This document shows, piece by piece, positions 8,690 through 16,770 of a stretch of DNA of 33,349 nt. The stretch's first letter is position 1, and every line of letters begins with the position of its first letter. The position numbers and the translations under genes were made by a program. Source of the DNA: an uncultured Acidimicrobiales bacterium. Its GTDB lineage: Bacteria; Actinomycetota; Acidimicrobiia; Acidimicrobiales; SHLQ01. Location of the stretch: the NCBI GenBank assembly GCA_938038815.1, contig CALHTF010000104.1, forward strand, positions 1 through 33,349, read 5' to 3'. The notes under the pieces are model-generated. The model ran no database searches, had not been told where the DNA came from, and worked only from the letters and a program-made list of their open reading frames with translations.

Positions 8690-8905
8690 TCAGCGACGAC
8701 GGTTCTGTTCGGCTACTACCGAGATCTCTTCGAGTACTTCGTCGAGTTTCGCTGGAACACCATCAGCTTCCCAGAACCGACGGTCGCAGTTAGAGCACGA
8801 CGACAGACGACGGGTTGCTTCACCGATGGTCAGATCGATCGATACCAGGCGGCCACCACACGAACAGAGGTTCTTCTTGTTCCGAGATTGTGATGATTTC
8901 GCCAT
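8690..8905 (-). CDS. Small zinc-ribbon protein
   Basis: A 71-residue basic protein with two cysteine knuckles, CSC (14-16) and CSNC (37-40), spaced as in a treble-clef or zinc-ribbon fold, then a short acidic helix (about 53-66). The start is an ATG with a good GGAG ribosome binding site 10-11 bp upstream. The same frame stays open far upstream, but that part lies antisense to the DUF3179 gene and is not credible. It ends 40 bp before the large membrane protein and is probably in its operon. I do not recognise a named family; nucleic-acid or protein binding through zinc is a guess. Confidence 0.75.
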   Translation of the reverse strand: MAKSSQSRNKKNLCSCGGRLVSIDLTIGEATRRLSSCSNCDRRFWEADGVPAKLDEVLEEISVVAEQNRRR

Positions 8906-9024
8906 TGCTCTGGTGCTCCTCGATGTGAAAACGCTTTTCGTACGAGTTCCCAATCGGCAGCCGAACACGGCATCAAAGTTCGGGTGATCAGAACGGGCCA
9001 TTCGACCCAGACGAGCGAAGCGAG

Positions 9025-10335
9025 CTAACCGTCGAGCGAGGTTTCGGGGTGGTACCGCACCCAGGCGAACCAAAAGGTGTCGAGATGCTCGACCGGCGCG
9101 AGTTGCTCGCCTTCGCGTTCGCCGCTGATGGCTCGGCCCAGGATCGACCACTGCGACCCCGTTCGTTCGTCGACGATTTTGGTGTCGACCACCGCAAAGG
9201 AGTCGCCGGCGGCATCGAAGACACCGGTGGCGCCCACGTCGGTGCCGCCGGCAATCTCTTCGCCATCGATCGCGGAGGAGGTTCCGGGCACCCAGAACAC
9301 GACCGAATCGTCGACTTCGTAGACCGACGGCTCCGGACCGACCAACGCGCTGAGCGGCACCGCCACAAACGAGTCGCCGCGTTCGATACCGATGACCCGC
9401 TCTTTGCCCGGGAGTCGGGGGTCGACCTCGCCGGTAACGAATCCGATAGTCGGAAGATCGGCATCGAGGTAGTTGGGGTACGGCGACTCGCCGTAGGGCG
9501 AGTTCTGACCGGTGGCGGTCGTGAGCACCAGCGTGTCGGTGCCAGCAAACGAGCGCTGTGCGTCGGCCCACGAAACAATCGAAGCCGAGACGTGTTCGAG
9601 TTTGCTGCCGAGCAGATCGCCCACCACGGCTTGCCCGTCGAAATGGGTCCACAAGGACTCGGTCTGGCGGTCATACATCACCAAAGCCGACTGATAGAGC
9701 GAGCCACTCGTACCGAAGTCGACCACCGTCTCGCTCAGGTCGTCGCCCGACAACCCGGCCACCCCCGAAAGGTCGACGGTCCGTTCGAACGCCGCGACCG
9801 AGTTACACAACGGGCAGTAGGTAACCGCAACCGGCACCGGGTTGCCGGCCGAGTCGTCGATCGTGTCGTTGACGATCTCGTGCCAGACCATCACTTGCAG
9901 GGGGTACAGCCTTGCCGTGCCGTCGACGGTTACGACCGCAACCGGTTCGCGGTCGAGGAGCCACCCGTCGGCTACCGCCTGGTCGACCGTCGAGAAGTTG
10001 GCCGGGCCCGGGTCGTCGATACTCGCAATGCCATCGGGCGGAGGTCCGCCCGAAACGATGAGGTTGCGATCGACGAGGGTCTCGGAGAATCGATCGGCGT
10101 CAAGATGGCGCGGAGGTAGCGCCGAATTGGGCACGGGGCGGCGTTCTCGGGCCATGGCGTCGAGGGCCCGCCGTTGGGCATCGGGGTATTCCTCGCCCGG
10201 ACGTTCGGTCGACAGCGCCGCTGATTGGGTCGACGCTTCGGGAGCCGACCGGCCAAGCGCGATCACCAGTACCCCCACCACAACCACGCTCAACAGCGCG
10301 GCCGGAGCGAAAATTGGGTTCCGAAACCAAGCCAT
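9025..10335 (-). CDS. DUF3179 domain-containing membrane-anchored protein
   Basis: The 436-residue protein has an N-terminal hydrophobic anchor (about 8-28) and then an extracytoplasmic DUF3179 domain. The recognisable core is PLQVMVWHEIVND (145-157), VTYCPLCNSVAAF (171-183) and FGTSGSLYQSALVMYDRQTESLW (roughly 207-229). The paired cysteines of YCPLC (C174, C177) could bind metal or form a redox pair. The function of DUF3179 proteins is not established. A disordered acidic linker separates the anchor from the domain. It is the first gene of the minus-strand series, with its 5' end facing the start of livH across 152 bp. It may be monocistronic, as 119 bp separate it from the zinc-ribbon gene. 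Confidence 0.88.
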   Translation of the reverse strand: MAWFRNPIFAPAALLSVVVVGVLVIALGRSAPEASTQSAALSTERPGEEYPDAQRRALDAMARERRPVPNSALPPRHLDADRFSETLVDRNLIVSGGPPPDGIASIDDPGPANFSTVDQAVADGWLLDREPVAVVTVDGTARLYPLQVMVWHEIVNDTIDDSAGNPVPVAVTYCPLCNSVAAFERTVDLSGVAGLSGDDLSETVVDFGTSGSLYQSALVMYDRQTESLWTHFDGQAVVGDLLGSKLEHVSASIVSWADAQRSFAGTDTLVLTTATGQNSPYGESPYPNYLDADLPTIGFVTGEVDPRLPGKERVIGIERGDSFVAVPLSALVGPEPSVYEVDDSVVFWVPGTSSAIDGEEIAGGTDVGATGVFDAAGDSFAVVDTKIVDERTGSQWSILGRAISGEREGEQLAPVEHLDTFWFAWVRYHPETSLDG

Positions 10336-10487
10336 CAGCAGTACAAACCCACGAAGTGAATTTACTATTCAACGACGCCCGCGCTTTGGTTTAGGCAAAT
10401 AGCGAACAGCTAGTCTTGGTCCACTCGTGTTCTTGGTCCGCTACGGACACGGGCAACTTCTCAAGTCTCTTCAATGTGGAAGCGTAC

Positions 10488-11820
10488 GTGACCCGAACCC
10501 AGCAAATGATCGTTGGCGCGATCGTCGTTATCTTTGCGTTCTTTAGCCTCACCGCCGAAGTATTCGCACAAGACGCAGGCCAGTCGATTATCGGCCAGCT
10601 GCGAGCCGACGACGCCGACGGAAACAAACAACCGGTCGTTGGGGTCACCCTGACCGTCGATGGGGTCGGCGACGGCGTCTCCGATGAAGAGGGCAAGTGG
10701 GAGATTCCGGTCGACTCCGCTGGCACCTACACCATCAGCATCGATCCCAGCACCCTACCCGAGGGTATCTCGTTGAAGGACGCCGACCGGGCGTCGCTCG
10801 ACGTGCTGGTCGAAGCCAACAAAGACAAACGAGCCCTGTTCTCGCTGGTCAGCGGCGATGCACCGGTCGAAGAGAAGACCAGCGGCGGCGTGAGCACCCG
10901 ACGGGTTGCCCAGCTCACGGTCGAAGGCCTCAAGCAAGGCCTGTACCTCGCCATGGCAGCGATTGGCTTGTCGCTGATCTTTGGTACCACCGGCCTCGTC
11001 AACTTCGCTCACGCCGAGCTCGTGACCTGGGGCCAGCTCTGCACCTTTTTGTTCAATGCGTACGGTTTCGCTGGCTTCATTGGCTGGTTGGCACCGCTGC
11101 CACCGCCGTTCGGCGACGGCGTCAACCTCATCGTCGCCGCCATATTCGGCATGGTGGGCGGTGCACTGATGGGCTACTTCCTCGACCGCTTCATGTTCCG
11201 GCGGTTCCGCAAACGTGGCCTCAGCCTCATCGCCCAAATGGTTATCACCATCGGCCTGTCGATCTTCATGCGGTACATCTTCGTCTACAACTTTGGCGGT
11301 AGCCCTCGGTCGTTCAAGGACTACTCGGCCCAGACCGCCTGGACGATCTGGAAGGTCGACATCACACCGAAGGACTTTGCGGCGATGGTCATCTCGCTCG
11401 CCGCATTGCTGGCCGTTGGTTTCTTGTTGAACTTCACCCGGATCGGCAAGGCCATGCGGGCCGTCGCCGACAACCGCGACCTGGCCGAATCGTCGGGCAT
11501 CGACGTGAACCGGGTCATCAGCGTTGTTTGGCTGGCCGGTGGCGCACTCGCGGCACTTGGCGGCGTGTTCTTCGGCCTCGACCAGATCAAGTGGGACTTT
11601 GGTTTCCGAATACTTCTACTGATCTTTGCCGCCGTAACCCTCGGTGGTCTCGGCACCGCGTATGGCGCTCTGATCGGCGCTTTGGTCACCGGCTTGGTGA
11701 TCAACCTCGCAACGCTTTGGATCGACGTAGAACTCAAGAACATGATCGCCATGCTCGTCATGGTGCTCATCTTGATGTTCCGTCCGCAAGGCATCCTCGG
11801 ACAACCCGAAAGAATTGGGT
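10488..11820 (+). CDS. livH: LivH-type ABC permease with secreted N-terminal beta domain (stop to 11822)
   Basis: The 444-residue product (coding to 11822) has three parts. Residues 1-27 look like a signal peptide ending AEVFA. Residues 32-125 are a soluble domain resembling a carboxypeptidase-regulatory-like/Ig-like beta-sandwich, with GNKQPVVGVTLTVDG and DEEGKWEIPVDSAGTY. Residues 142-444 are a standard LivH permease with FGTTGLVNFAHAE, RAVADNRDLAESSGID and the ending MFRPQGILGQP. LivH forms the channel with LivM for import of branched-chain amino acids or related solutes. Ordinary LivH lacks the secreted domain. I chose GTG 10488 because GGAAG lies 5 bp before it; an in-frame TTG at 10416 and ATG at 10506 lack such support. 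It leads the livHMGF operon. Confidence 0.9.
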
Positions 11821-11832
11821 GAGGTCGTAACT

Positions 11833-12867
11833 ATGAATTGGGAATCAATCCTCACCCAGACCTTCTCGCAGGGCTTCGGTACCCAGGCGGTGGTCTTCGC
11901 CCTTGCCGCTATTGGTCTCAACATCCACTTTGGCTACACGGGCCTGTTGAACTTCGGCCAAGTCGGCTACATGGCCGCCGGCGCCTACGGCCTCGGCATG
12001 ACCGTGTACTGGCTCGATCAGAGCTTCTGGCTCGGCATCGTTATGGGCATCATCTATTGCCTGGTCCTGACGTTGGTACTCGGTATTCCAACGCTGCGAT
12101 TGCGAGCTGACTATTTAGGTATTGCAACGATTGCCGCGTCGGAGTCGATACGGCTCTTTGTGCGATCTCGCGGCCAACGCACCCGAACCGGAGCATCCGA
12201 AGGCATCAACGACTTCGCCGATCCGTTCTTTGACCTCAACATCTTCAACAAACCCGGGTCGCAGTCGTACCGCTTCTTCTATTGGGAGTACCGAGCCGGC
12301 GACTTATGGGTGATGCTCATTGGCTGGACCGTCGTTGCGTTGTGCTTGCTCATTACCTGGCAGCTCATGCGCAGCCCCTGGGGTCGTGTCCTCAAGGCAA
12401 TTCGCGAAGACGAAGACGCAGCCCGAGCCCTAGGCAAGAACGCTTACGCCTACAAGCTTCAGGCGCTAGCCCTCGGTGGTGTCATCGGCGGCCTCGCCGG
12501 TATGTTCCAAGTCATTCGTACCCAGTCGGTGCAGCCCGACACGTTTAACCCGACCATCACCTTCATGATCTGGGCGGTGCTCATCATCGGTGGCGTAGCT
12601 CGCATTTGGTCGCCGGTCGTTGGCGCCATGATCTTCTGGGCCGCCATCTCGGGGCTCGAAGCGTTCTTGCGTGAGCTCATCCGCTCGGATTGGGAGCTCT
12701 TTGGCGACACGATTGGCGTGCACGCCGAACGGTTCTTGAACCTCACCGTGCAGAACGTCAGTCAGGTCAAGTTCATGGTCTTCGGTATGACACTCATGTT
12801 GTTGATGCGCTTCCGACCACAAGGCATCTTTGGATCTCGCGAGGAAATGGCGCTCGATGACCGATAA
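11833..12867 (+). CDS. livM: LivM-type ABC permease
   Basis: This 344-residue permease is the partner of LivH in a Liv-type importer. It shows HFGYTGLLNFGQVGYMAAGAY near the N-terminus, the EAA-like cytoplasmic loop SPWGRVLKAIREDEDAARALGKNAYAYKLQA around 177-208, and the closing FRPQGIFG. About eight hydrophobic helices are visible. The ATG at 11833 is supported by GAGGT eight bases upstream, a site that overlaps the livH stop codon; an upstream in-frame TTG is less likely. It is translated directly after livH (10-bp gap) and overlaps livG by 11 bp. Solute specificity is not readable from the permease. Confidence 0.95.
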   Translation: MNWESILTQTFSQGFGTQAVVFALAAIGLNIHFGYTGLLNFGQVGYMAAGAYGLGMTVYWLDQSFWLGIVMGIIYCLVLTLVLGIPTLRLRADYLGIATIAASESIRLFVRSRGQRTRTGASEGINDFADPFFDLNIFNKPGSQSYRFFYWEYRAGDLWVMLIGWTVVALCLLITWQLMRSPWGRVLKAIREDEDAARALGKNAYAYKLQALALGGVIGGLAGMFQVIRTQSVQPDTFNPTITFMIWAVLIIGGVARIWSPVVGAMIFWAAISGLEAFLRELIRSDWELFGDTIGVHAERFLNLTVQNVSQVKFMVFGMTLMLLMRFRPQGIFGSREEMALDDR

Positions 12868-13861
12868 CTCGAACGACGCAGACTTCGTACCAGGTATCAC
12901 CGCCGGTGGCGGCGGCGCTGGTGCGGCCACCGATATCGAGCACCACAACCCCATCGAGGGCGTGTTCGACGATGTCGCATGGGAAGTCGGGGTCGCCAAG
13001 CCCGACCCGATCCTCAAAGCCACCAAGGTGTCGCGCAAGTTCGGTGGCCTGACCGCCGTCGACGTCGACTACCTCGAAGTCCAACGCGGATCGATCACCG
13101 CACTTATCGGCCCCAACGGTGCCGGTAAGACCACCTTCTTCAACCTGCTCACCGGCTTCGACGAGCCAACGACGGGAAGCGTTTCACTCAATGGCGAGAC
13201 CATCGACAAGGTGCCGTCGCACAAACTGGCCTCCAAGGGCATGGTACGAACCTTCCAGCTCACCAAGGCGCTCTCGAAGCTCACCGTGGTCGAGAACATG
13301 AAGCTCGGTGCCAAAGATCAGCCCGGCGAATCGATGTTCAAGGCGCTGTTCTCGCCGCTGTGGAAGGGCCGCGAAGACGCCGTCGAGCAACAAGCTCGCG
13401 AAGTCCTCGACCGGTTCAACATGACCCATATGGCCGAAGAGTTCGCCGGCACCCTTTCGGGTGGTCAGCGAAAGCTGGTCGAGATGGCTCGGGCCATCAT
13501 GACCGACCCCGAACTCGTCATGCTCGACGAACCAATGGCGGGCGTGAACCCCGCCCTCACCCAGTCCCTCCTGGGCCTGGTAAAGCAGCTCCGCTCCGAA
13601 GGCCGCACGGTCATCTTTGTCGAGCACGACATGGACGTCGTGCGCGACATCAGCGACTGGGTTGTGGTTATGGCCGAAGGCAAGATCATCGCCGAAGGCC
13701 CGCCCGAATCGATCGGCGAGAACCAAGCGGTTGTCGACGCCTACCTCGGCTCGCATCACGACGAAGACCTCGAGTTCGACGAAGACGGCAACACCACCAC
13801 CGAAACCGGCGAAGCAACCTTCTCGGTCAACGCAAAGACCGACTCCGAGGTGTCCGAATGA
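12857..13861 (+). CDS. livG: LivG-type ABC transporter ATPase
   Basis: The 334-residue ATPase powers the Liv importer with LivF. It has Walker A GPNGAGKT (85-92), the ABC signature LSGGQ (200-204), Walker B LVMLDEP (220-226) and the switch histidine in FVEHD shortly after. RTFQLTKALSKLTVVENMKLG is the LivG-type Q-loop region. Two additions are unusual: a glycine-rich, disordered N-terminus of about 50 residues before the nucleotide-binding fold, and an acidic C-terminal tail of about 35 residues. The ATG lies inside the end of livM, with GAGGA 11 bp upstream. The stop overlaps the livF start as ATGA, indicating translational coupling. Confidence 0.95.
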   Translation: MTDNSNDADFVPGITAGGGGAGAATDIEHHNPIEGVFDDVAWEVGVAKPDPILKATKVSRKFGGLTAVDVDYLEVQRGSITALIGPNGAGKTTFFNLLTGFDEPTTGSVSLNGETIDKVPSHKLASKGMVRTFQLTKALSKLTVVENMKLGAKDQPGESMFKALFSPLWKGREDAVEQQAREVLDRFNMTHMAEEFAGTLSGGQRKLVEMARAIMTDPELVMLDEPMAGVNPALTQSLLGLVKQLRSEGRTVIFVEHDMDVVRDISDWVVVMAEGKIIAEGPPESIGENQAVVDAYLGSHHDEDLEFDEDGNTTTETGEATFSVNAKTDSEVSE

Positions 13862-14589
13862 GCAACGATCTACTGATTCATGTCGACAACGTGTACGCCG
13901 GGTACCTCCCGGGCGTAAACATCCTCAACGGCTGTTCGCTCGAGCTCGCTCCCGGCGAGTTGGTAGGCATCATCGGCCCGAACGGTGCGGGTAAGTCGAC
14001 GCTGCTCAAGGCGCTGTTTGGCCTGCTCGACATCAACGAGGGTTCGGTCAAGTACAAGGGCGAAGAGATCTCGGGCATGAGCGCCCACGAACTCGTGAGC
14101 CGAGGCATTGGGTATGTTCCGCAGAACAACAATGTCTTCCCGTCGCTCACCATCTCGGAGAACCTCGAGATGGGCGTGTTCCTCAAGCCCAACGAGTTCA
14201 AGAGCCGCTTGGCCTTTGTGACCGACATGTTCCCCCGTTTGGGCGAACGACTCAACCAGCGTGCTGGTTCGCTGTCGGGCGGTGAGCGTCAGATGCTCGC
14301 TATGAGCAGGGCGCTCATGATGGACCCGGGTGTGCTGCTGCTCGACGAGCCGTCGGCGGGCCTCTCGCCGGTTCTGCAGGACCAGGTCTTCATCAACACC
14401 AAGCAGATCAACGCAGCTGGCGTAGCGGTCGTGATGGTCGAGCAGAACGCGTCGCGTTGCCTGCAGATCTGCGACCGAGGCTACGTCCTCGACCAGGGCC
14501 GCAACGCCTACACCGACACCGGCCAGAACCTGCTGACCGACCCCAACGTCATCGCGTTGTACCTCGGCACCCTCGCCCAAAAAGACTAA
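13858..14589 (+). CDS. livF: LivF-type ABC transporter ATPase
   Basis: The 243-residue protein is the second ATPase of the importer. Walker A GPNGAGKS (40-47), Q-loop GYVPQNNNVFPSLTISENL (85-103), signature LSGGE (139-143) and Walker B VLLLDEP (159-165) are all intact. VEQNASRCLQICDRGYVLDQGR is the typical LivF H-loop region. The length is normal for LivF. The start codon overlaps the livG stop (ATGA). It is the last gene of the operon; a 16-bp hairpin begins 20 bp after its stop. The substrate-binding subunit livK lies convergently on the other strand. Confidence 0.96.
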   Translation: MSNDLLIHVDNVYAGYLPGVNILNGCSLELAPGELVGIIGPNGAGKSTLLKALFGLLDINEGSVKYKGEEISGMSAHELVSRGIGYVPQNNNVFPSLTISENLEMGVFLKPNEFKSRLAFVTDMFPRLGERLNQRAGSLSGGERQMLAMSRALMMDPGVLLLDEPSAGLSPVLQDQVFINTKQINAAGVAVVMVEQNASRCLQICDRGYVLDQGRNAYTDTGQNLLTDPNVIALYLGTLAQKD

Positions 14590-14609
14590 CCCTCACCCCC
14601 CCGAAATTG

Positions 14610-14644
14610 TTGCAGTTGAACCGCGTAGCGCGGCTCAACTGCAA
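14610..14644 (+). terminator. Hairpin after livF
   Basis: A 16-bp stem (14610-14625 with 14629-14644) with one G-T pair and a 3-nt TAG loop lies 20 bp after the livF stop. No T-run follows on the plus strand, so this may be a processing or attenuating hairpin rather than a full intrinsic terminator. Confidence 0.5.
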
Positions 14645-14970
14645 TCAGAACGAGCGTTCGAGCTGGGCGATGCTGACGGTAAGCGGCCAAAGAGCCCGCA
14701 GGGCGACGGGCGCAGGTTGAGAGACATAGCGAAGCGTGGGAGCGCAGGCGCAGCCGGAGCGACCCAAAGTGATCCGGCCCCGGACTGTCGAGCTCGGCGC
14801 CCAACACGCAGGGGCCGAGGAGTGCTGAGCACGCGCCCGCAAGCGCCGAAAGCAACGCCGTGCCCGAAGTACCGGCAGACAGCGGCCACGTGCCGGCTCG
14901 GGCCGGGTGACCAGGCGAGGGTCATAGCGAAGCGCAGAGAGAGCGAGCTCGCGAGTGACCGACCCAAAAA
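14645..14970. other. Repeat-bearing intergenic region between livF and livK
   Basis: This stretch has no convincing gene. It holds two related segments, 14725-14768 and 14923-14968. Both begin CATAGCGAAGCG, continue with a purine-rich run and end GCGACCCAAA or CCGACCCAAA. The open frames across it have no start signals or recognisable motifs. It looks like decayed or dispersed repetitive DNA between two convergent transcription units. Confidence 0.6.
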
Positions 14971-15008
14971 CGAAGAACGCCCCGGCCGTTTGGCCGGGGC
15001 GTTCTTCG
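14971..15008 (-). terminator. Strong intrinsic terminator of livK
   Basis: A perfect 17-bp GC-rich stem (14971-14987 with 14992-15008) closes on a 4-nt loop. On the minus strand it is followed directly by five Ts (14970-14966). It begins 35 bp after the livK stop. It would also block plus-strand readthrough from livF, though without a T-run on that side. Confidence 0.93.
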
Positions 15009-15042
15009 ATTGCTTGGTTCGCTAGTTGCCTAGCGGAGCGTC

Positions 15043-16398
15043 TTAGCTTGCGAAGACGTACTCAGCAGCCGAGTCGTCTGCACCATCAGCGCCGTAGGTG
15101 GCGATGAGGAACGATGCAGCGGCGGGCTCACCGGCGTCGACGAACTCGTACGGTCCACCAAGACCGTCGTAGTCAATGTCGGTACCAGCGTCAACGAGTG
15201 CGATGCAGTCGGCGAAGGTGGTGCACTTTTCGCCGTCCTTGGTCACACCGTTGATTTCTGCAGCAACAGCCTTGCCTTCGTCGCTACCGGCTACGGCGGC
15301 TGCGAGGGCAACAATGATGACCGAGTCGTAGGTCTCTGCACCGTAAGCGGTCTCTTCTTCGCCGCCCATTGCCTCGTTGAGGCGGTCGATGAAGTCAGAG
15401 ATCGAACCGAGGTCTACCGACGGAACGGTGTAGCGCATGCCTTCGAGGATCGATGGATCGTCCATCTCACCGTCGATACCTGCGTTACCATCTACGCCCC
15501 ATACGTTGGTGTCACTGGTCGGGCCAATGCCACGCTCGTGCATGGTGGTGATGATGTTGGCCGATTCGGCGAAGCCGACAACCACGATGGCGTTTGAGCC
15601 AGCTTCTACGAGCTGGTCAACCTCAGCGTCGAAGCTTTCGATGTCAACGGCGTAAGGCAGGAAGGCGTCGACGGTACCGCCGGACTCTTCAAAGTTTGCC
15701 TTGATCGCGTCGGCGAGGCCCTGTCCGTAGGATTCCTGACGGAAGAGGATCGAGAGCGACTCGTTACCCTGGTCGAGGATCTCGTTCGAGATAACACGAC
15801 CCTGGAGGAGGTCCGACGGAGCGGTACGGAAGTACAGACCGTTGTCGTCGTAGGTGGTGAAGTCAGGCGAGGTGTTCGCCGGGCTGAACTGGATTACGCC
15901 AGCGCCGGTGATCTTGTCGATGACGGTCTTGGAAACAGCCGAAGAAGCTGCGCCCATGATTGCGTCAGCGCCGAGACCGAGAAGACGGTCTACCTCGGTG
16001 CTTGCGGTGTCGGTGGTGGTGTCGCCGGAGTCGCCCTGTTCCAGAACAACGTCTTGTCCGAGCACGCCACCAGCGGCGTTGATGTCAGCTACTGCCAACT
16101 CTGCACCCTGAACTTCAGCCGGGCCGAGGAATGCGAGGTCGCCGGTTACGGGAAGGATGGTACCGATGGTCAGTACGCCATCGCCGCCGCCTGCGGCAGC
16201 GTCATCTTCCATGGCTTCGTCATCTTCGCCGGTGACTTCGTCGACTACTTCACCGGCGGCATCGCCGGCTTCGTCGACCGCGTCGCCTGCGGTTTCTTCT
16301 ACGGCATCGACAAGGTCGGCCGCATCGCTTCCGCAGGCTGCGCCTACCAAAGCGAACGTAAGCGCAAGAGCAATCATGCGCATAAGTCGTTTACTCAT
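15043..16398 (-). CDS. livK: Liv-type substrate-binding lipoprotein
   Basis: The 451-residue product starts with a lipoprotein signal peptide (LTFALVGAAC, lipidated C22) and an acidic, low-complexity linker (about 23-72). A periplasmic-binding-protein type I domain follows from about 75, with LTIGTILPVTGDLAFLGPAEVQGAELAVADINAAGGVLGQ. Such proteins capture amino acids or amides outside the membrane and pass them to LivHM. ATG 16398 is preferred over an upstream TTG because it starts the signal peptide and has AAAGG 11-13 bp upstream. It is transcribed convergently to livHMGF from its own promoter and ends at a strong terminator, so binding protein and channel can be expressed at different levels. 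The ligand is unknown. Confidence 0.93.
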   Translation of the reverse strand: MSKRLMRMIALALTFALVGAACGSDAADLVDAVEETAGDAVDEAGDAAGEVVDEVTGEDDEAMEDDAAAGGGDGVLTIGTILPVTGDLAFLGPAEVQGAELAVADINAAGGVLGQDVVLEQGDSGDTTTDTASTEVDRLLGLGADAIMGAASSAVSKTVIDKITGAGVIQFSPANTSPDFTTYDDNGLYFRTAPSDLLQGRVISNEILDQGNESLSILFRQESYGQGLADAIKANFEESGGTVDAFLPYAVDIESFDAEVDQLVEAGSNAIVVVGFAESANIITTMHERGIGPTSDTNVWGVDGNAGIDGEMDDPSILEGMRYTVPSVDLGSISDFIDRLNEAMGGEEETAYGAETYDSVIIVALAAAVAGSDEGKAVAAEINGVTKDGEKCTTFADCIALVDAGTDIDYDGLGGPYEFVDAGEPAAASFLIATYGADGADDSAAEYVFAS

Positions 16399-16476
16399 AT
16401 ATTGATCAGAACCTTTCAAAGTGTCTGTCTGGCCCCTCCGTGGGACACTTAACTGCCGAACAAAAGCAGCTGGATA

Positions 16477-16505
16477 AGATTATTACGCGACCGCACCTGT
16501 CTCAA
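16477..16505 (-). promoter_or_regulatory. Probable livK promoter
   Basis: On the minus strand TTGAGA (16505-16500), a 17-bp spacer and TAATCT (16482-16477) resemble a sigma-70-type promoter. The implied leader of about 70 nt could fold through AAGTGTC/GACACTT arms just upstream of the ribosome binding site. Confidence 0.55.
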
Positions 16506-16770
16506 CGCGCCCCGCAACATTTGTGGGCGGCTTGACCACCGTTCGCCCGGGTTCGCCGAAGTCGACGGTTCGCCGGCAACTCGGTGCCTGCAGCGAAGCG
16601 CCACCCACCATCGTTGCAATAGCAACGATTATCTCGGAATTCCCCAAACCGATGCGGCCCCTCGGGTTGCCGCCACGCCGGCCGCATCTCGCCCAGAAGC
16701 GACACGAGTCACAACCAAAACAATCTTGTGGATTGGGCCGGTTCGGGCGAAATCGGCCCGGTTTTGGCCC
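16506..16770. other. Gene-free region upstream of livK with hairpins
   Basis: No convincing gene is seen. A perfect 8-bp inverted repeat ATCGTTGC/GCAACGAT lies at 16610-16617 and 16622-16629. A longer hairpin with arms GGGCCG (16735-16740) and CGGCCC (16754-16759) sits 11 bp beyond the stop of the CPBP gene. On the minus strand a T-rich stretch follows about 10 nt later, so this hairpin may terminate that gene. Confidence 0.45.

Noticed and set aside
8906-9652. Long N-terminal extension of the zinc-ribbon protein
   Set aside because: It is arginine-rich shadow coding antisense-frame to DUF3179, while a proper start with a ribosome binding site exists at 8905.
10386-10416. Promoter of the liv operon (TTGGTT ... 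TAGTCT)
   Set aside because: The spacing is 19 bp and the match is weak; other hexamers in the 152-bp gap fit about equally well.
16502-16705. Small minus-strand open frame upstream of livK
   Set aside because: No ribosome binding site, no recognisable motif, and it overlaps the livK promoter and hairpins.
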